A stretch of DNA of 64,000 bases from Flavobacteriaceae bacterium EG-1 (GCF_009649685.1 NZ_WJPK01000001.1:748760-812759); one strand, 5' to 3'; shown: positions 42,593-53,205, numbered from the stretch's first letter. Program-made: numbers and translations. Notes: generated by a model from the letters alone, not told the origin.

Positions 42593-44365
42593 ATGATTAA
42601 GAAACAGCTCGTTTTAAGCATTTTTATTTTATTTCAATTTCTTTCACTGAATGCGCAAGATGACGCATACAGATACCGAAAAATTGATAGTATGCTACAG
42701 CTATTGAAAACTCAAAAAGACACTTCACTGGCATATACCTATATGGCAATTTTTTCAACCCATGTCACACGTGACCCTGAGAAAGCCAAACCCTACCTAG
42801 ATACCGCCCTCGGTATGTCCAAGACGCTAAGCAATTCTAAAATCAGGATGCTTTTACTTAAACATCAGGGAATATATCATCAAAATAGAAGTGAGCACGA
42901 TAAGGCATTGCCTTATTTTAAAAAAGCCATTGATTCGTGTATCACAAATGACGACAAGCCTTTATTACAGATTATCTACAACAACATGGGCATTGCACAA
43001 AAGTATCTTGGCGACCTCAAAGGATCAATGGATTCTTATCTTAAATCCATTGAGTTAAGTAAAGAAATTGGAGACACTGACGATTACAGGGCTCCAAGTT
43101 ATATGAATATTGGAAAATTACATGCGCAACTCGGAAACTTAAAAGAATCCAATAAGTATTACCGTTTAACAGAGGCTATTTGTATAAAATTCAATTTGGA
43201 CTACGGTCTCGCCATTACACGCTCCAATATTGCAGAGAATATGGTTGCCCAAGGGAAACATGCGGAAGCTATTCCGCTATACAAACATGCCCTAGGGTTT
43301 TTCGAAAAATCAAATGATTGGGCTGAAATAGGTGAACAATATAATTTCATTGGTGAGGCCTATTTCAGTTTAGATTCCTTGGCGGAATCCAAATCCTATT
43401 TTAACAAAGCCCTGCAAATAGGGAAACGAATTAAAGAAAAGAAAATGCTCATGGATAGTTTTCAGAATTTGGGTCGCATAGCAAGCAAGCAAGGAGAATA
43501 TAGAAATGCATTAACCAATTTTGAAGAAAGTCTTCGCATTGCCAAGGAGAACAACAACAACCTTGAAATGATAAAAATTTATCCCGATTTAGCAGAAGCA
43601 CATGCCGCCTTAAGACAATACGATAAGGCTTTTGAATACAGCAGATTGCATTTTTCAAAATATGATTCAGTTTTCCAAAAAGAGAAGGTTAAACAATTCA
43701 ATGAACTTGAGGTAAAATACCAAACAGAGAAGAAAGAAGCAGAAATTGCCCTACAAGAAGAAGAAATTAATACGCTAAATGCAAAATCTAGGGCTGATAA
43801 TCTTCAAAAAGGTCTCTTTGCTGGGGGTATGGCGGCTACCCTAGCCTTATTTGGACTTTCCGTATTCGGTTACCGACAACGTATCAAAAAGAATCGAATC
43901 GCCCGTGAAAAACAAGAAGAAATCTATAAAAAGGAAATTGAGCACAAGCAAAAAGAATTGACCAGCCAGACGCTGCATTTGGTTCAGAAAAACACCTTTA
44001 TTCAGGAGCTTATTGAGAACTTAGAGAATGTAAAAAACTCCCCCGATAAATTTAAAACAGAATTCAGACGTATCGTTATGCTACTCAAAAAAGAGAACGC
44101 CTCCGATAAGGACTGGGAGGTATTTAAAACCTACTTCGCCGACGTTCATAACGACTTTGACCAAAAATTGAAAACCCTTGCTGCCGATATTTCGGAAAAA
44201 GAAATCAGATTGGCAGCCTTTCTACGAATGAATTTGACTACCAAGGAGATTGCAGCCACGATGAATGTTTTACCCGACAGTATCCTAAAATCGAAATATC
44301 GCTTAAAAAAGAAATTAGGTATCGACAAAGAGACAGATCTAACTACTTTCTTAAATAACTTGTAA
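42593..44365 (+). CDS. TPR-containing membrane-anchored LuxR-type regulator
   Basis: This 590-residue protein has a signal sequence (LSIFILFQFLSLNAQ), several tetratricopeptide repeats (residues about 60-365, for example YNNMGIAQKYLGDLKGSMDSYLKSIEL), a coiled coil, one membrane span (about 410-430, GLFAGGMAATLALFGLSVFGY) and a C-terminal LuxR-like HTH (DISEKEIRLAAFLRMNLTTKEIAATMNV). The TPR part is periplasmic and the HTH cytoplasmic, so it would pass an outside signal directly to DNA. The divergent cytolysin gene is the obvious target. Similar proteins are common in Bacteroidota. Confidence 0.85.
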   Translation: MIKKQLVLSIFILFQFLSLNAQDDAYRYRKIDSMLQLLKTQKDTSLAYTYMAIFSTHVTRDPEKAKPYLDTALGMSKTLSNSKIRMLLLKHQGIYHQNRSEHDKALPYFKKAIDSCITNDDKPLLQIIYNNMGIAQKYLGDLKGSMDSYLKSIELSKEIGDTDDYRAPSYMNIGKLHAQLGNLKESNKYYRLTEAICIKFNLDYGLAITRSNIAENMVAQGKHAEAIPLYKHALGFFEKSNDWAEIGEQYNFIGEAYFSLDSLAESKSYFNKALQIGKRIKEKKMLMDSFQNLGRIASKQGEYRNALTNFEESLRIAKENNNNLEMIKIYPDLAEAHAALRQYDKAFEYSRLHFSKYDSVFQKEKVKQFNELEVKYQTEKKEAEIALQEEEINTLNAKSRADNLQKGLFAGGMAATLALFGLSVFGYRQRIKKNRIAREKQEEIYKKEIEHKQKELTSQTLHLVQKNTFIQELIENLENVKNSPDKFKTEFRRIVMLLKKENASDKDWEVFKTYFADVHNDFDQKLKTLAADISEKEIRLAAFLRMNLTTKEIAATMNVLPDSILKSKYRLKKKLGIDKETDLTTFLNNL

Positions 44366-44404
44366 AGTTTTCAATCCCTAATTTGGCTATTGTATCTTTG
44401 TACT

Positions 44405-44812
44405 GTGGATAAAGAAAAAAAAATAGTTCTTTTTGATGGTGTTTGTAATCTTTGTAATAGCACTATACAGCGTATCATAAAAAGTGATACTGAGGACGTT
44501 TTTCGATTTGCAGCCCTGCAAAGTGAATTAGGAAAAAAGTTGGTAGAAGAGCGAAATATTGATACCGATACTATTGATTCTATCATTTTAATTGAACCTG
44601 GTATTGCTTTTTATGTGAAATCTGATGCTGCTTTACAAATTGGACGCCATTTGAGTGGATATCGTAGCATATCGCGCATATTGAATTTGATTCCCAGTGG
44701 ATTACGTGATATCGTATACGATTTTATTGCGCGTAATCGTTACAAATGGTATGGTAAAAAGGACCAATGCATGGTTCCAACTCCAGAATTAATGGCTAAG
44801 TTTTTAGCATAG
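44405..44812 (+). CDS. DCC-family thiol-disulfide oxidoreductase
   Basis: This protein of about 135 residues starts KIVLFDGVCNLCNSTIQ, the DCC family motif with CxxC (CNLC). A later GIAFYVKSDAALQIGRHLSGYR and a C-terminal RNRYKWYGKKD are also typical. It is a small thioredoxin-like protein. A -7 box TATCTTTG (44393-44400) precedes the GTG at 44405 so closely that an essentially leaderless GTG start is likely; the TTG at 44390 lies upstream of it and is rejected. The final part ends 45 bp before the opposing hydrolase gene. Confidence 0.85.
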   Translation: MDKEKKIVLFDGVCNLCNSTIQRIIKSDTEDVFRFAALQSELGKKLVEERNIDTDTIDSIILIEPGIAFYVKSDAALQIGRHLSGYRSISRILNLIPSGLRDIVYDFIARNRYKWYGKKDQCMVPTPELMAKFLA

Positions 44813-44856
44813 TGCTCTATAGTAATCCGTATATTTTCAGTTGAGCGTGCTTTCAG

Positions 44857-45663
44857 CTAAAAAAGAAAAATCGAGTCCAAAGCCCCATAATACACTTGTT
44901 CAAATTCGCTAAGGTTGTTGTGATCCCCTCCTTCTATGGTGTAAAGTTTTTTCGTTGTAGCAGAAGATAAATTAAAAAGAACTTCTCCGTTTTCATAGGG
45001 TATTAATTCGTCTGAAGTTCCATGTATAATAAAAGTTGGAACCGTTATTTTTTTAATATTTTGATTGTTCTGAAAACGATACTTCAACAAATATTTTGAA
45101 GGTAGGAAAGGATATTTCTGTTGGGCAATCTTCAATAAACTTAATGGGGTAGATTCCAATACTAAACGACCTTTATTATTTTTCTTAACTATATGAGTTG
45201 CAAAAAATCCTCCTAGCGATCTACCATAGGTTACTATTTGATCATCATTGAAGTATTCTCGGCTATATTCATAAAACAAAAGACCATCATCCAACATACG
45301 TTGTTGCCTTCTTTTACCTATACTTTTACCAAAACCTCTATAATCCCAAACTACTACATCGTAACCATATCTATTTGATAATTCTTCTCCCCATTTACCC
45401 CATACATCAATTTGACCGGTATTTCCATGACAATAAATAATTATTCCTTTGGGTTTTTCTTGCTTAAAATGCAACCCATTTAGGATAGCACCATCTTTAG
45501 CTTTTAAAAATAATTCTTCATGCTTAGTTGTAAACTGATATTTGTAGTCAGAAGCTAGCTCACTACTATTAAAAATCAATTTTTCCTGAAAAAAGTACAA
45601 TATGCCTACAATCAATATAAATAAAATTAAAAGTGATCTAAGTAGCCGTTTTAACCATCTCAT
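44857..45663 (-). CDS. Alpha/beta hydrolase, membrane-anchored
   Basis: This 268-residue protein has an N-terminal membrane segment (LLRSLLILFILIVGILYFF) and an alpha/beta hydrolase fold: nucleophile motif GRSLGG (VTYGRSLGGFFATH), acid in HGTSDELIPY and histidine in GGDHNNLSEF. It is probably an esterase or lipase-like enzyme facing the periplasm. It is a paralogue of the upstream neighbour, from which it is separated by one base, and the three-gene run with the QEGLA protein appears to be one operon. Confidence 0.88.
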   Translation of the reverse strand: MRWLKRLLRSLLILFILIVGILYFFQEKLIFNSSELASDYKYQFTTKHEELFLKAKDGAILNGLHFKQEKPKGIIIYCHGNTGQIDVWGKWGEELSNRYGYDVVVWDYRGFGKSIGKRRQQRMLDDGLLFYEYSREYFNDDQIVTYGRSLGGFFATHIVKKNNKGRLVLESTPLSLLKIAQQKYPFLPSKYLLKYRFQNNQNIKKITVPTFIIHGTSDELIPYENGEVLFNLSSATTKKLYTIEGGDHNNLSEFEQVYYGALDSIFLF

Positions 45664-45664
45664 C

Positions 45665-46522
45665 TTAGTGCTTTTTACGTTTAAAACTAATACTACTCGT
45701 AGTGGGGTCTATTTTCTTTGGTAGTTTTGAATGTAATATCTCTTCCAAGAATCGATGATACTGCGGATAGGTATGTAAATTATTATGCCCACCATCGATA
45801 ATAGGGTACAAACGAGTTCGTTTTGCATTTATTTTAGAAAGTTTAATACTTGTTTTAAAAGGTATTAATTTATCATTTGTACCGTGAATTATTTTTATTG
45901 GACATTTAACATATTCAATCCATCGATATGTTTTTATAGGAAAACGCAATAACAAAGACATGGGCATAATGGGCATAAATTTCTTAGCAATATGACTCAT
46001 ACTGTAATATGGAGCATCTAATATTAACATCCGAGGGTTATTAGTTGAGGCCAATTTTGCAGCGAAACCAGAACCCAAAGATCTTCCATAAAGCACTATA
46101 TATTTTTCAGAGACCTGCTTTTTTAATTCATTGTAAGCATATTGCAAATCTCTCTTTATACCTTCTTCTGTGCGTATTCCTGTACTTTTACCGAAACCAC
46201 GATAATCAATCATAACTACATCAAAACCATGTCTTGTAAAATCAATAGCAAACTTCCCCCACCCTTTTAAACTTCTAGAATTTCCTTTCAAATATAAAAC
46301 TACGCCTTTAGGCTCTCGAACCTTGAAATGAACTCCATTAAGGTTTATGCCATCTGCAACTTCAATATTATACTCATCAAATACTTGATTTGCATATTTA
46401 AACTCAAAATCTACTGGTAATTTTTCAGGCTTAAAAATGAGTCGCTCTTGGAGAAAATAGACAATAATATTGAGCAAAATAAAAAGACTTATTGTTATGG
46501 TTATTAATAAGCCCCAATTCAT
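45665..46522 (-). CDS. Alpha/beta hydrolase, paralogue of the downstream gene
   Basis: This 285-residue enzyme has an N-terminal membrane anchor (LLITITISLFILLNIIVYFL), the nucleophile elbow GRSLGS (VLYGRSLGSGFAAK), HGTNDKLIPF and the final GGHNNLHTY histidine. Its ATG overlaps the stop of the QEGLA gene by one base (TAATG). The order and similarity show a tandem duplication that kept both catalytic triads. The substrate is unknown. Confidence 0.88.
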   Translation of the reverse strand: MNWGLLITITISLFILLNIIVYFLQERLIFKPEKLPVDFEFKYANQVFDEYNIEVADGINLNGVHFKVREPKGVVLYLKGNSRSLKGWGKFAIDFTRHGFDVVMIDYRGFGKSTGIRTEEGIKRDLQYAYNELKKQVSEKYIVLYGRSLGSGFAAKLASTNNPRMLILDAPYYSMSHIAKKFMPIMPMSLLLRFPIKTYRWIEYVKCPIKIIHGTNDKLIPFKTSIKLSKINAKRTRLYPIIDGGHNNLHTYPQYHRFLEEILHSKLPKKIDPTTSSISFKRKKH

Positions 46523-47685
46523 TATTTAAGATTTTTTAGTATTAATTCTAATGTACTATTCGTATTTAAACAACTTAAAAAAGCATTATTGTGATAAGTA
46601 ATCTTACTTGCTAATCCCAAATTATACAACGTTAATATTACATTTTCATAATCCATAGACACCTTACCGGTTAACAGATTATCCATAGATTGATTATTAA
46701 TATAGCGATTAAAAATTTTGACCAGACCACTTAAGTATAGTCTATCTTTTGTAAAACCTCCACCCCTATGAGCACGCATAGTAATGGTAAAGGCCTCATC
46801 TCTATTTAATTTATAATGTCCATGTATTAAGTTAAAAGTATCAGAGAAGCTATAACCTTTAATTAAACTATCTGAAGCTAAAACCCTATATGACAACAAC
46901 TTAAGTCTTTTTAATGTTAATGCACCACACATGTATTCACTAAACACAGCAAGACCCTCTTGCGTTTCAACATTATTAGGTAATCCGTTTGAAAAAATCT
47001 TTAGAGGTTGTAATAACCCATTATACGTAGTTACTAAATGCACTCCAATTTCATGATTGGCTAATGTCTGTAATTGATTCTTACTAAATTTAGCGTTCTT
47101 TTTGATTAACAAACTCTGTGTAGAATTACTCACCATTGCATTTGCAGCAATACTTGTAGAGAACTTAATATTTAAAGGAAAATCATATTGCTTAGAAAAT
47201 TCTTCAAAAAAGATTTTCGCTTGTTCAGCGTTATATATTTTATCAGTATCTTCAAATGGCCCTTGGTTTTTAAAATGTAAAATAAACTTAGCATTATTTA
47301 CATCTTTCTCTTTAGGTGTTCCATAAATCCTTAGAGAATTATAATAAAATTTTCGTTTATCACCTATAGACTCAATACACTGAATCATATTTGAATAGTA
47401 ATGAATAGTATCTTGATACAATTTTCTAATTTCATCATTTTCAATTCGTTCTAAGCGTTGTGAAAAGAATAAACGATGCAATTTATAAGAGTCAAACTTT
47501 AACTTTAAATATCGAAATTCAGGATCAACTGTATATTTTGATGCAAAAAAACCAGCTTTGGCTTTTTCTATGTTTTGTGGATTAACATGAGTGAGTAATT
47601 CTATCCTTCTTACCAAGCGATCTAGATTTGCATCTATTTCAAAAATTGCCGCATGCTTGTTTAATATTTCAGGTTCAACTATCAT
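46522..47685 (-). CDS. QEGLA-motif peptidase-like protein (DUF1704)
   Basis: This 387-residue protein has the motifs of DUF1704: LANHEIGVHLVTTYNG with the HExxH-like metal site, and TQEGLAVFSEYMCG, the QEGLA box. The family is related to mammalian MATCAP tyrosine carboxypeptidases (KIAA0895), so zinc-dependent carboxypeptidase activity is plausible. Its length is normal. It is first in an operon with two alpha/beta hydrolases, which suggests they act on related substrates or modifications, but the bacterial target is unknown. Confidence 0.88.
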   Translation of the reverse strand: MIVEPEILNKHAAIFEIDANLDRLVRRIELLTHVNPQNIEKAKAGFFASKYTVDPEFRYLKLKFDSYKLHRLFFSQRLERIENDEIRKLYQDTIHYYSNMIQCIESIGDKRKFYYNSLRIYGTPKEKDVNNAKFILHFKNQGPFEDTDKIYNAEQAKIFFEEFSKQYDFPLNIKFSTSIAANAMVSNSTQSLLIKKNAKFSKNQLQTLANHEIGVHLVTTYNGLLQPLKIFSNGLPNNVETQEGLAVFSEYMCGALTLKRLKLLSYRVLASDSLIKGYSFSDTFNLIHGHYKLNRDEAFTITMRAHRGGGFTKDRLYLSGLVKIFNRYINNQSMDNLLTGKVSMDYENVILTLYNLGLASKITYHNNAFLSCLNTNSTLELILKNLK

Positions 47686-47766
47686 ATTAATTGTTTGAAC
47701 AATTACAAGGTTTTAAAATGATGAACTAAAAATTAAGATAAATACGTGAATATTACAATAATGCAA

Positions 47767-49092
47767 CTATTTTACAGCATCATAATTGTCGTCCCAATTT
47801 TGAGGTTTTGGTTCATGTAATTTATCTACAGATTTAGCAACTACAGTAGCCACTGTAGCGTCGCCTGTAATATTTACAACGGTTCGGAGCATATCTAATG
47901 GTCTATCAACAGCGAAAATTAAGGCTAAACCAATAGCATATTTATCAGGTGGAAAGCCAACAGATTCCAGAACAATTACCAACATCACCATACCAGCTCC
48001 TGGTACTGCAGCGGTTCCAATAGAAGCTAAAAGGGCAGTTAAAACAATGGTTAATTGAGCTCCAAGTGGAAGGTCAAAACTAAGTGCTTGTGCTATAAAT
48101 ACTGCTGCAACCCCTTGATAAAGGCTAGTACCATCCATATTTACAGTAGCACCAACTGGTAAAACGAAACTGGAAACTTCCTTATCCACACCAATATGTT
48201 CTTCTACTCGTTCCATTGTTACCGGTAAAGTAGCTGCACTAGAACTGGTAGAAAAAGCCAGTAATTGCGCTGGACTTAGTTGCTTTAAAAACCAAAAAGG
48301 ATTCTTTTTAGCAAAAACAACTACCAATGTACAATAGAAAACAATCATTAATAAGAGTCCTAAAGTCACAACTCCAGCATACTTTAGGAGTGCTAACAAT
48401 ATTTCGGGATCACTAGAAGACACTACAACATTGGCCAATAATGCAAAAACAGCATAAGGAGCCGTAAGCATGATTAAATCGACCATTTTGAGCACTACAT
48501 CATTCAAAGAATCAAAAAATTGCTTTAGAGGCTCGGCCTTTTTCTCACCAATTAACAACATTGAAATTCCCATAAAAATGGTAAAAAAGATCACTTGTAG
48601 CATCAATTGGTTATTTCCCAATGCACTAACAGCATTATCAGGTACCATGTCTTCTAAGAATTTTAAGGGACCGCTCTCCTTTTGTCTTGTTGCTTCTTCT
48701 AGTTTAGCAGTAACCCCTTTATCATTGGCGTAAGTTGAGGTAAGTTTCTCTATAGTTTCTTCTGAAATACCATTACCAGGTTCTATTATATTTACAAGTA
48801 ATAGGCCCAATATAATTGCAACTGTAGTTGTGCCCATGTAAATTCCGATAGTACGCAAACCAATATTTCGAAATTTTGAAATATCTTTTAAATCAGAAAT
48901 ACCTTTTATTAAAGATGCTAGAATTAATGGAACAGCTATAAGTTTAAGAAGTTTTATAAAAATGGTTCCAAGGGGCTTTATCCATTGTGATACAAATTCT
49001 GGTCCCCATTCAGGAAAGGTCATGGCAAAGCCAAAAACCAACCCTAATACCATACCTATTAAAATTTTCCAATGTAATTCTAGTTTTCGCAT
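47767..49092 (-). CDS. Dicarboxylate/amino acid:cation symporter (DAACS, GltP-like)
   Basis: This 441-residue inner membrane protein has the DAACS pattern: the serine-rich motif FSTSSSAATLPVTMERVEE, the NMDGT motif (ATVNMDGTSLYQGVAAVFIAQ) and the re-entrant AVPGAGMVML. It takes up glutamate/aspartate or C4-dicarboxylates with protons or sodium. Eight membrane segments are expected. It is monocistronic, about 80 bp from the QEGLA operon. Confidence 0.92.
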   Translation of the reverse strand: MRKLELHWKILIGMVLGLVFGFAMTFPEWGPEFVSQWIKPLGTIFIKLLKLIAVPLILASLIKGISDLKDISKFRNIGLRTIGIYMGTTTVAIILGLLLVNIIEPGNGISEETIEKLTSTYANDKGVTAKLEEATRQKESGPLKFLEDMVPDNAVSALGNNQLMLQVIFFTIFMGISMLLIGEKKAEPLKQFFDSLNDVVLKMVDLIMLTAPYAVFALLANVVVSSSDPEILLALLKYAGVVTLGLLLMIVFYCTLVVVFAKKNPFWFLKQLSPAQLLAFSTSSSAATLPVTMERVEEHIGVDKEVSSFVLPVGATVNMDGTSLYQGVAAVFIAQALSFDLPLGAQLTIVLTALLASIGTAAVPGAGMVMLVIVLESVGFPPDKYAIGLALIFAVDRPLDMLRTVVNITGDATVATVVAKSVDKLHEPKPQNWDDNYDAVK

Positions 49093-49152
49093 ATATTATT
49101 GGTTTAGGCTTGTAAGATACCATTTTGATGCGAAATTGTGAAAGTGGATTCG

Positions 49153-50217
49153 CTATAACTTAGTCGACCTATTTAACAGCATAAAATCAGCCAAAACCAA
49201 GGCTGTCATTGCCTCAACTATTGGTACTGCACGTGGTACTACACATGGGTCATGCCTACCTTTACCTTGAGTTGTCACAGGATTTCCATCCTTGTCTATG
49301 GTATCATAAGCCTGCAAAACAGTAGCAACAGGTTTAAAAGCAACATTAAAGTAAATATCCATTCCATTACTTATTCCCCCTTGTACACCCCCACTATTAT
49401 TAGTTTTAGTTGTACCATCTGTGTTAAACTGATCATTGTGCTCACTACCTTTCATAGTAACCCCTGCAAATCCACTACCGAATTCAAAACCTTTTACTGC
49501 ATTTATAGATAACATTGCTTTACCTAATTCGGCATGAAGTTTATCAAATACTGGCTCTCCTAATCCTATAGGCACATTTTGAGCAACACAAGTAATTATA
49601 CCGCCAATAGTATCACCTTCTTTTTTAATCTCTTTAATATATGCTTCCATTTTGGCCGCTGACTCGGGGTCTGGACAACGCACAGGGTTTGATTCTATAA
49701 AATTAAAATCGAGGTCTTTATAATGTTTATCCAATTTTAATTCACCTACTTGAGAAACAAAAGCATTTATTTTTATGTCGGAAAGTAATTGTTTGGCAAT
49801 AGCACCGGCCACCACCCTACTTGCTGTTTCACGTGCCGAACTTCTTCCTCCTCCTCTATAATCCCTAAATCCGTATTTTTGATCATAAACATAATCCGCA
49901 TGTGATGGTCGGTACGAATCTTTAATATGTGAATAATCGTGAGATTTCTGATTTGTATTATGAATAGCAAAACCAATGGGTGTGCCAGTTGTTTTACCTT
50001 CAAAAATACCAGAATAAAACTCTACTGTATCAGGTTCCTTTCGTTGTGTTACGATTGCTGATTGTCCTGGTTTTCTTCGATTTAAATCTTTTTGAATTTC
50101 GGATAAATCTAAAGTTAGTCCAGCTGGACATCCGTCTAAAACACCACCAATGGCTTTGCCGTGAGATTCTCCGAATGTTGTAAGTCTAAAAAGTGAACCG
50201 AAAGAGTTGCCTGCCAT
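49153..50217 (-). CDS. aroC: Chorismate synthase
   Basis: This 354-residue enzyme is a clear Aro[61 protein letters not shown] (landmark at residues about 105-145) and [23 protein letters not shown]. It converts EPSP to chorismate using reduced FMN. Length is normal for the monofunctional bacterial form. It stands alone, followed upstream by the GlcD/GlcF fusion on the same strand. Confidence 0.96.
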   Translation of the reverse strand: MAGNSFGSLFRLTTFGESHGKAIGGVLDGCPAGLTLDLSEIQKDLNRRKPGQSAIVTQRKEPDTVEFYSGIFEGKTTGTPIGFAIHNTNQKSHDYSHIKDSYRPSHADYVYDQKYGFRDYRGGGRSSARETASRVVAGAIAKQLLSDIKINAFVSQVGELKLDKHYKDLDFNFIESNPVRCPDPESAAKMEAYIKEIKKEGDTIGGIITCVAQNVPIGLGEPVFDKLHAELGKAMLSINAVKGFEFGSGFAGVTMKGSEHNDQFNTDGTTKTNNSGGVQGGISNGMDIYFNVAFKPVATVLQAYDTIDKDGNPVTTQGKGRHDPCVVPRAVPIVEAMTALVLADFMLLNRSTKL

Positions 50218-50273
50218 TAGTTTGGATATTTATTTAATTTACAAAGGTAAATCTTAATGAAGAGATAATAAAA

Positions 50274-53186
50274 TCAATCGATTAAAGCATTTTTAAAAAT
50301 TGTTATTGGATGCAATGCTTTTCGTTTAGTGCCATCGTAGATTTGATGTCTACAACTTGTGCCATTTGCTGCGATAATTACATCATCATCTGATTTACGA
50401 ATAGCAGGAAACAATTTTAGCTCTCCTACTTTCATACTGGTTGCGTAATGTTCTTTTTCATATCCAAAGGAGCCAGCCATACCACAACAACCTGAACTAA
50501 TTATAGAGACTTTATAGTTCTCCGGAATATTCAAAATATCAAAAGTCACTTTTTGATTACTCAATGCTTTTTGATGACAATGATTATGAATCTTAATTGT
50601 TTTAGATTCTTTGGTAAATTGACTCTGTTTAATAACACCTTTTTTTATATCTTCAGCTAAAAATTCTTCAATTAAAAAACATTGACTTGATAATGCTTTT
50701 GCCGATTCGGAATCGTCAACTAGTCGTTTATACTCATCTCTAAATGTTAATATTCCGGAAGGTTCTAATCCAACTATTGGCAATTTATCATTTAAATAAG
50801 GTTTTAATGCGGCCACATTATCATTAGCCAGTTTTTTTGCTTGTTTTAAAAATCCTTTAGAAAGATAAGTTCTTCCGCTTTCACCATAAAAGAGCTCTAC
50901 TTTGTACCCTAACTTCACTAATACCTCAATAGCATCTTTTCCTTGCTCAATATCCAAGAATTCTGTAAACTCGTCAATATATAAAACAACTTTTAAACCA
51001 TTTTCATTTAATTGTAATTCAGTATTTTGAAGGTATTTATCGAAATTAAAACTATAAACATTAGGTAAGCTCCGTTCACTAGCCACATCTGATAACTTTT
51101 TAATCAATCCACCCGTTAAACTAGACGAAAAAAGTAAGTTTGTTAATCCAGAAACTTTACTACCCATTCTATTAAACCTAGTATTATGAGCAAATAACTT
51201 TGAACGGAACGAGTAGCCGTTTTTTTCTTGATATTGATATTGAAATTCTGCTTTTAATGTTGCAATATCTACATTGCTTGGACATTCACTAGCACAAGCT
51301 TTACAACTTAAGCAAAGATCAAATACTTCCTTCAATTCATGATGGTTGAACTTATTTTGCTTATCTGATGTAGTCAAAAACTCTCTAAGTGTGTTCGCTC
51401 TACCTCTTGTAGTGTGCTTTTCATCTCGAGTTGCATGATAACTAGGGCACATTGCTCCCGCCATCTTTTCAGTTTTTCTACAATCGCCACTACCGTTACA
51501 TTTTTCAGCAGCGCGAAGAATTCCTTGACTATCCGAGAAATCCATTAAGGTTTCAACTTTAGGCTCTTCTCGATCAATATCATAGCGTAAGAACTCATCC
51601 ATGGGATACGCATCAACTATTTTACCAGGGTTAAAAATATTATCAGGGTCGAAATATGATTTAACACGTCTGAGTAGCTCATAGTTCTTTTGTCCAATCA
51701 TCAGAGGAATAAACTCAGCCCTAACAATACCATCGCCATGTTCACCGCTAAAAGAGCCTTTATATTTCTTCGTTAGTTTAGCAACATCAGTAGTTATAGC
51801 CCTAAATAGCTTTACATCATCTAATTTTTTAAGATTAAGTATCGGTCGCAAATGCAATTCACCAGCACCAGCATGGGCATAATAAACTGCCGATTGATTA
51901 TACTTTTCCATAATCAATGTAAACTCAGCTATAAACTCTTTTAAATCTTCAATAGCAACGGCTGTATCTTCAATACAAGCAACAGCTTTACGATCACCTA
52001 CCATATTACCCAATAAGCCAAGACCTGCTTTGCGCAATTCCATTGCCTGCTTAATTTGACCACCCCGTAAAACCGACGTTGAATAACTAAGTCCCGATGT
52101 TTTTACTGTTTTTAAAAGCGTCTTTAATTGTTGTTCGAGGTCGGACTCTGAGTCCGATTTCAATTCCAGCATTAAAATACCTGCCGGATCACCTTCAACA
52201 AAAAAGCGATTTTTCAACTGCTCTCTATTATTTTTTGTGCAATCTAAAATAACCTTATCCATCATCTCGCAAGTATGCAAACTATGCTCCATTACCGGAA
52301 CTACATCAGACAAAGTATCTTCTAAAGTATGGTATTGCGTTACCACCATAGCTGATAGCTTTGGAGGTAAATCACATAAACTAAGTGTTATTTCGGTCGT
52401 AAAAGCAAGCGTACCCTCACTACCCGAAAGTAACTTACAGAAATTAAACTGTTCTTTTTCACTCCCAAAAACTTCATTTTTAAGTAACTCATCTACAGCA
52501 TAACCTGTATTTCTACGATGAATGGAAGCTTTAGGGAATTCAGAAATAATTTCTTCTTTTATTTCTTTGATTGATAATTCTTTATATATGTTTTTATATA
52601 GTGATCCTTCAAATGATTCTAATTCCTTTTTTTTAAGAAATTCTTCTTTAGAAACTGCAGAAAACAAAGCTTCGGTACCATCAGCTAGAACTGTTTTTAA
52701 AGTCAATACAACATCTCGTGTAACACCATATTGTATAGAAGTTGTTCCTGATGAATTATTACCAACCATACCTCCTATCATACATCTATTCGAGGTTGAC
52801 GTGTTCGGCCCAAAGAACAAACCATAAGGCTCTAAATATTGATTTAATTCATCACGAATTACTCCTGGTTGAACAGTTACAGTTTTATTTTCAACATCAA
52901 GATTTAGAATTTTTGTAAAGTGCTTTGAAACATCAACCACCAATCCTTCTCCTACACATTGACCAGCGAGTGAAGTACCTGCTGTACGAGGTATGATTCC
53001 TATTTTATGTTCTCTAGCAAAATGAACAATTTTCTTAAGGTCTTCAACAGTTTTTGGAAACAGCACACCAATAGGCATACGACGATATACAGAAGCATCT
53101 GTTGCGTATAGCGTTCTGGAAAGGTTATCGATTTTTAATTCCCCTTCTAAAGAATCACTTAATTTATTTAAGATTTTTTTATGCAC
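50274..53186 (-). CDS. FAD-linked oxidase with iron-sulfur domain (GlcD-GlcF-type fusion)
   Basis: This roughly 970-residue protein is a fusion. The FAD-binding PCMH part comes first (IPRTAGTSLAGQCVGEGLVVDVSK; GGMVGNNSSGTTSIQYG), a ferredoxin-type domain with CLSCKACASECP follows near residue 650, and cysteine-rich motifs HNHCHQKAL and SGCCGMAGSFGYEKEHY lie near the end. It probably oxidises D-lactate, glycolate or D-2-hydroxyglutarate. The start is GTG 53186: an earlier in-frame ATG (53255) lies upstream of a strong promoter (53206-53236). Confidence 0.9.
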   Translation of the reverse strand: MHKKILNKLSDSLEGELKIDNLSRTLYATDASVYRRMPIGVLFPKTVEDLKKIVHFAREHKIGIIPRTAGTSLAGQCVGEGLVVDVSKHFTKILNLDVENKTVTVQPGVIRDELNQYLEPYGLFFGPNTSTSNRCMIGGMVGNNSSGTTSIQYGVTRDVVLTLKTVLADGTEALFSAVSKEEFLKKKELESFEGSLYKNIYKELSIKEIKEEIISEFPKASIHRRNTGYAVDELLKNEVFGSEKEQFNFCKLLSGSEGTLAFTTEITLSLCDLPPKLSAMVVTQYHTLEDTLSDVVPVMEHSLHTCEMMDKVILDCTKNNREQLKNRFFVEGDPAGILMLELKSDSESDLEQQLKTLLKTVKTSGLSYSTSVLRGGQIKQAMELRKAGLGLLGNMVGDRKAVACIEDTAVAIEDLKEFIAEFTLIMEKYNQSAVYYAHAGAGELHLRPILNLKKLDDVKLFRAITTDVAKLTKKYKGSFSGEHGDGIVRAEFIPLMIGQKNYELLRRVKSYFDPDNIFNPGKIVDAYPMDEFLRYDIDREEPKVETLMDFSDSQGILRAAEKCNGSGDCRKTEKMAGAMCPSYHATRDEKHTTRGRANTLREFLTTSDKQNKFNHHELKEVFDLCLSCKACASECPSNVDIATLKAEFQYQYQEKNGYSFRSKLFAHNTRFNRMGSKVSGLTNLLFSSSLTGGLIKKLSDVASERSLPNVYSFNFDKYLQNTELQLNENGLKVVLYIDEFTEFLDIEQGKDAIEVLVKLGYKVELFYGESGRTYLSKGFLKQAKKLANDNVAALKPYLNDKLPIVGLEPSGILTFRDEYKRLVDDSESAKALSSQCFLIEEFLAEDIKKGVIKQSQFTKESKTIKIHNHCHQKALSNQKVTFDILNIPENYKVSIISSGCCGMAGSFGYEKEHYATSMKVGELKLFPAIRKSDDDVIIAANGTSCRHQIYDGTKRKALHPITIFKNALID

Positions 53187-53205
53187 TGAAAAACAATTTT
53201 GAAGA

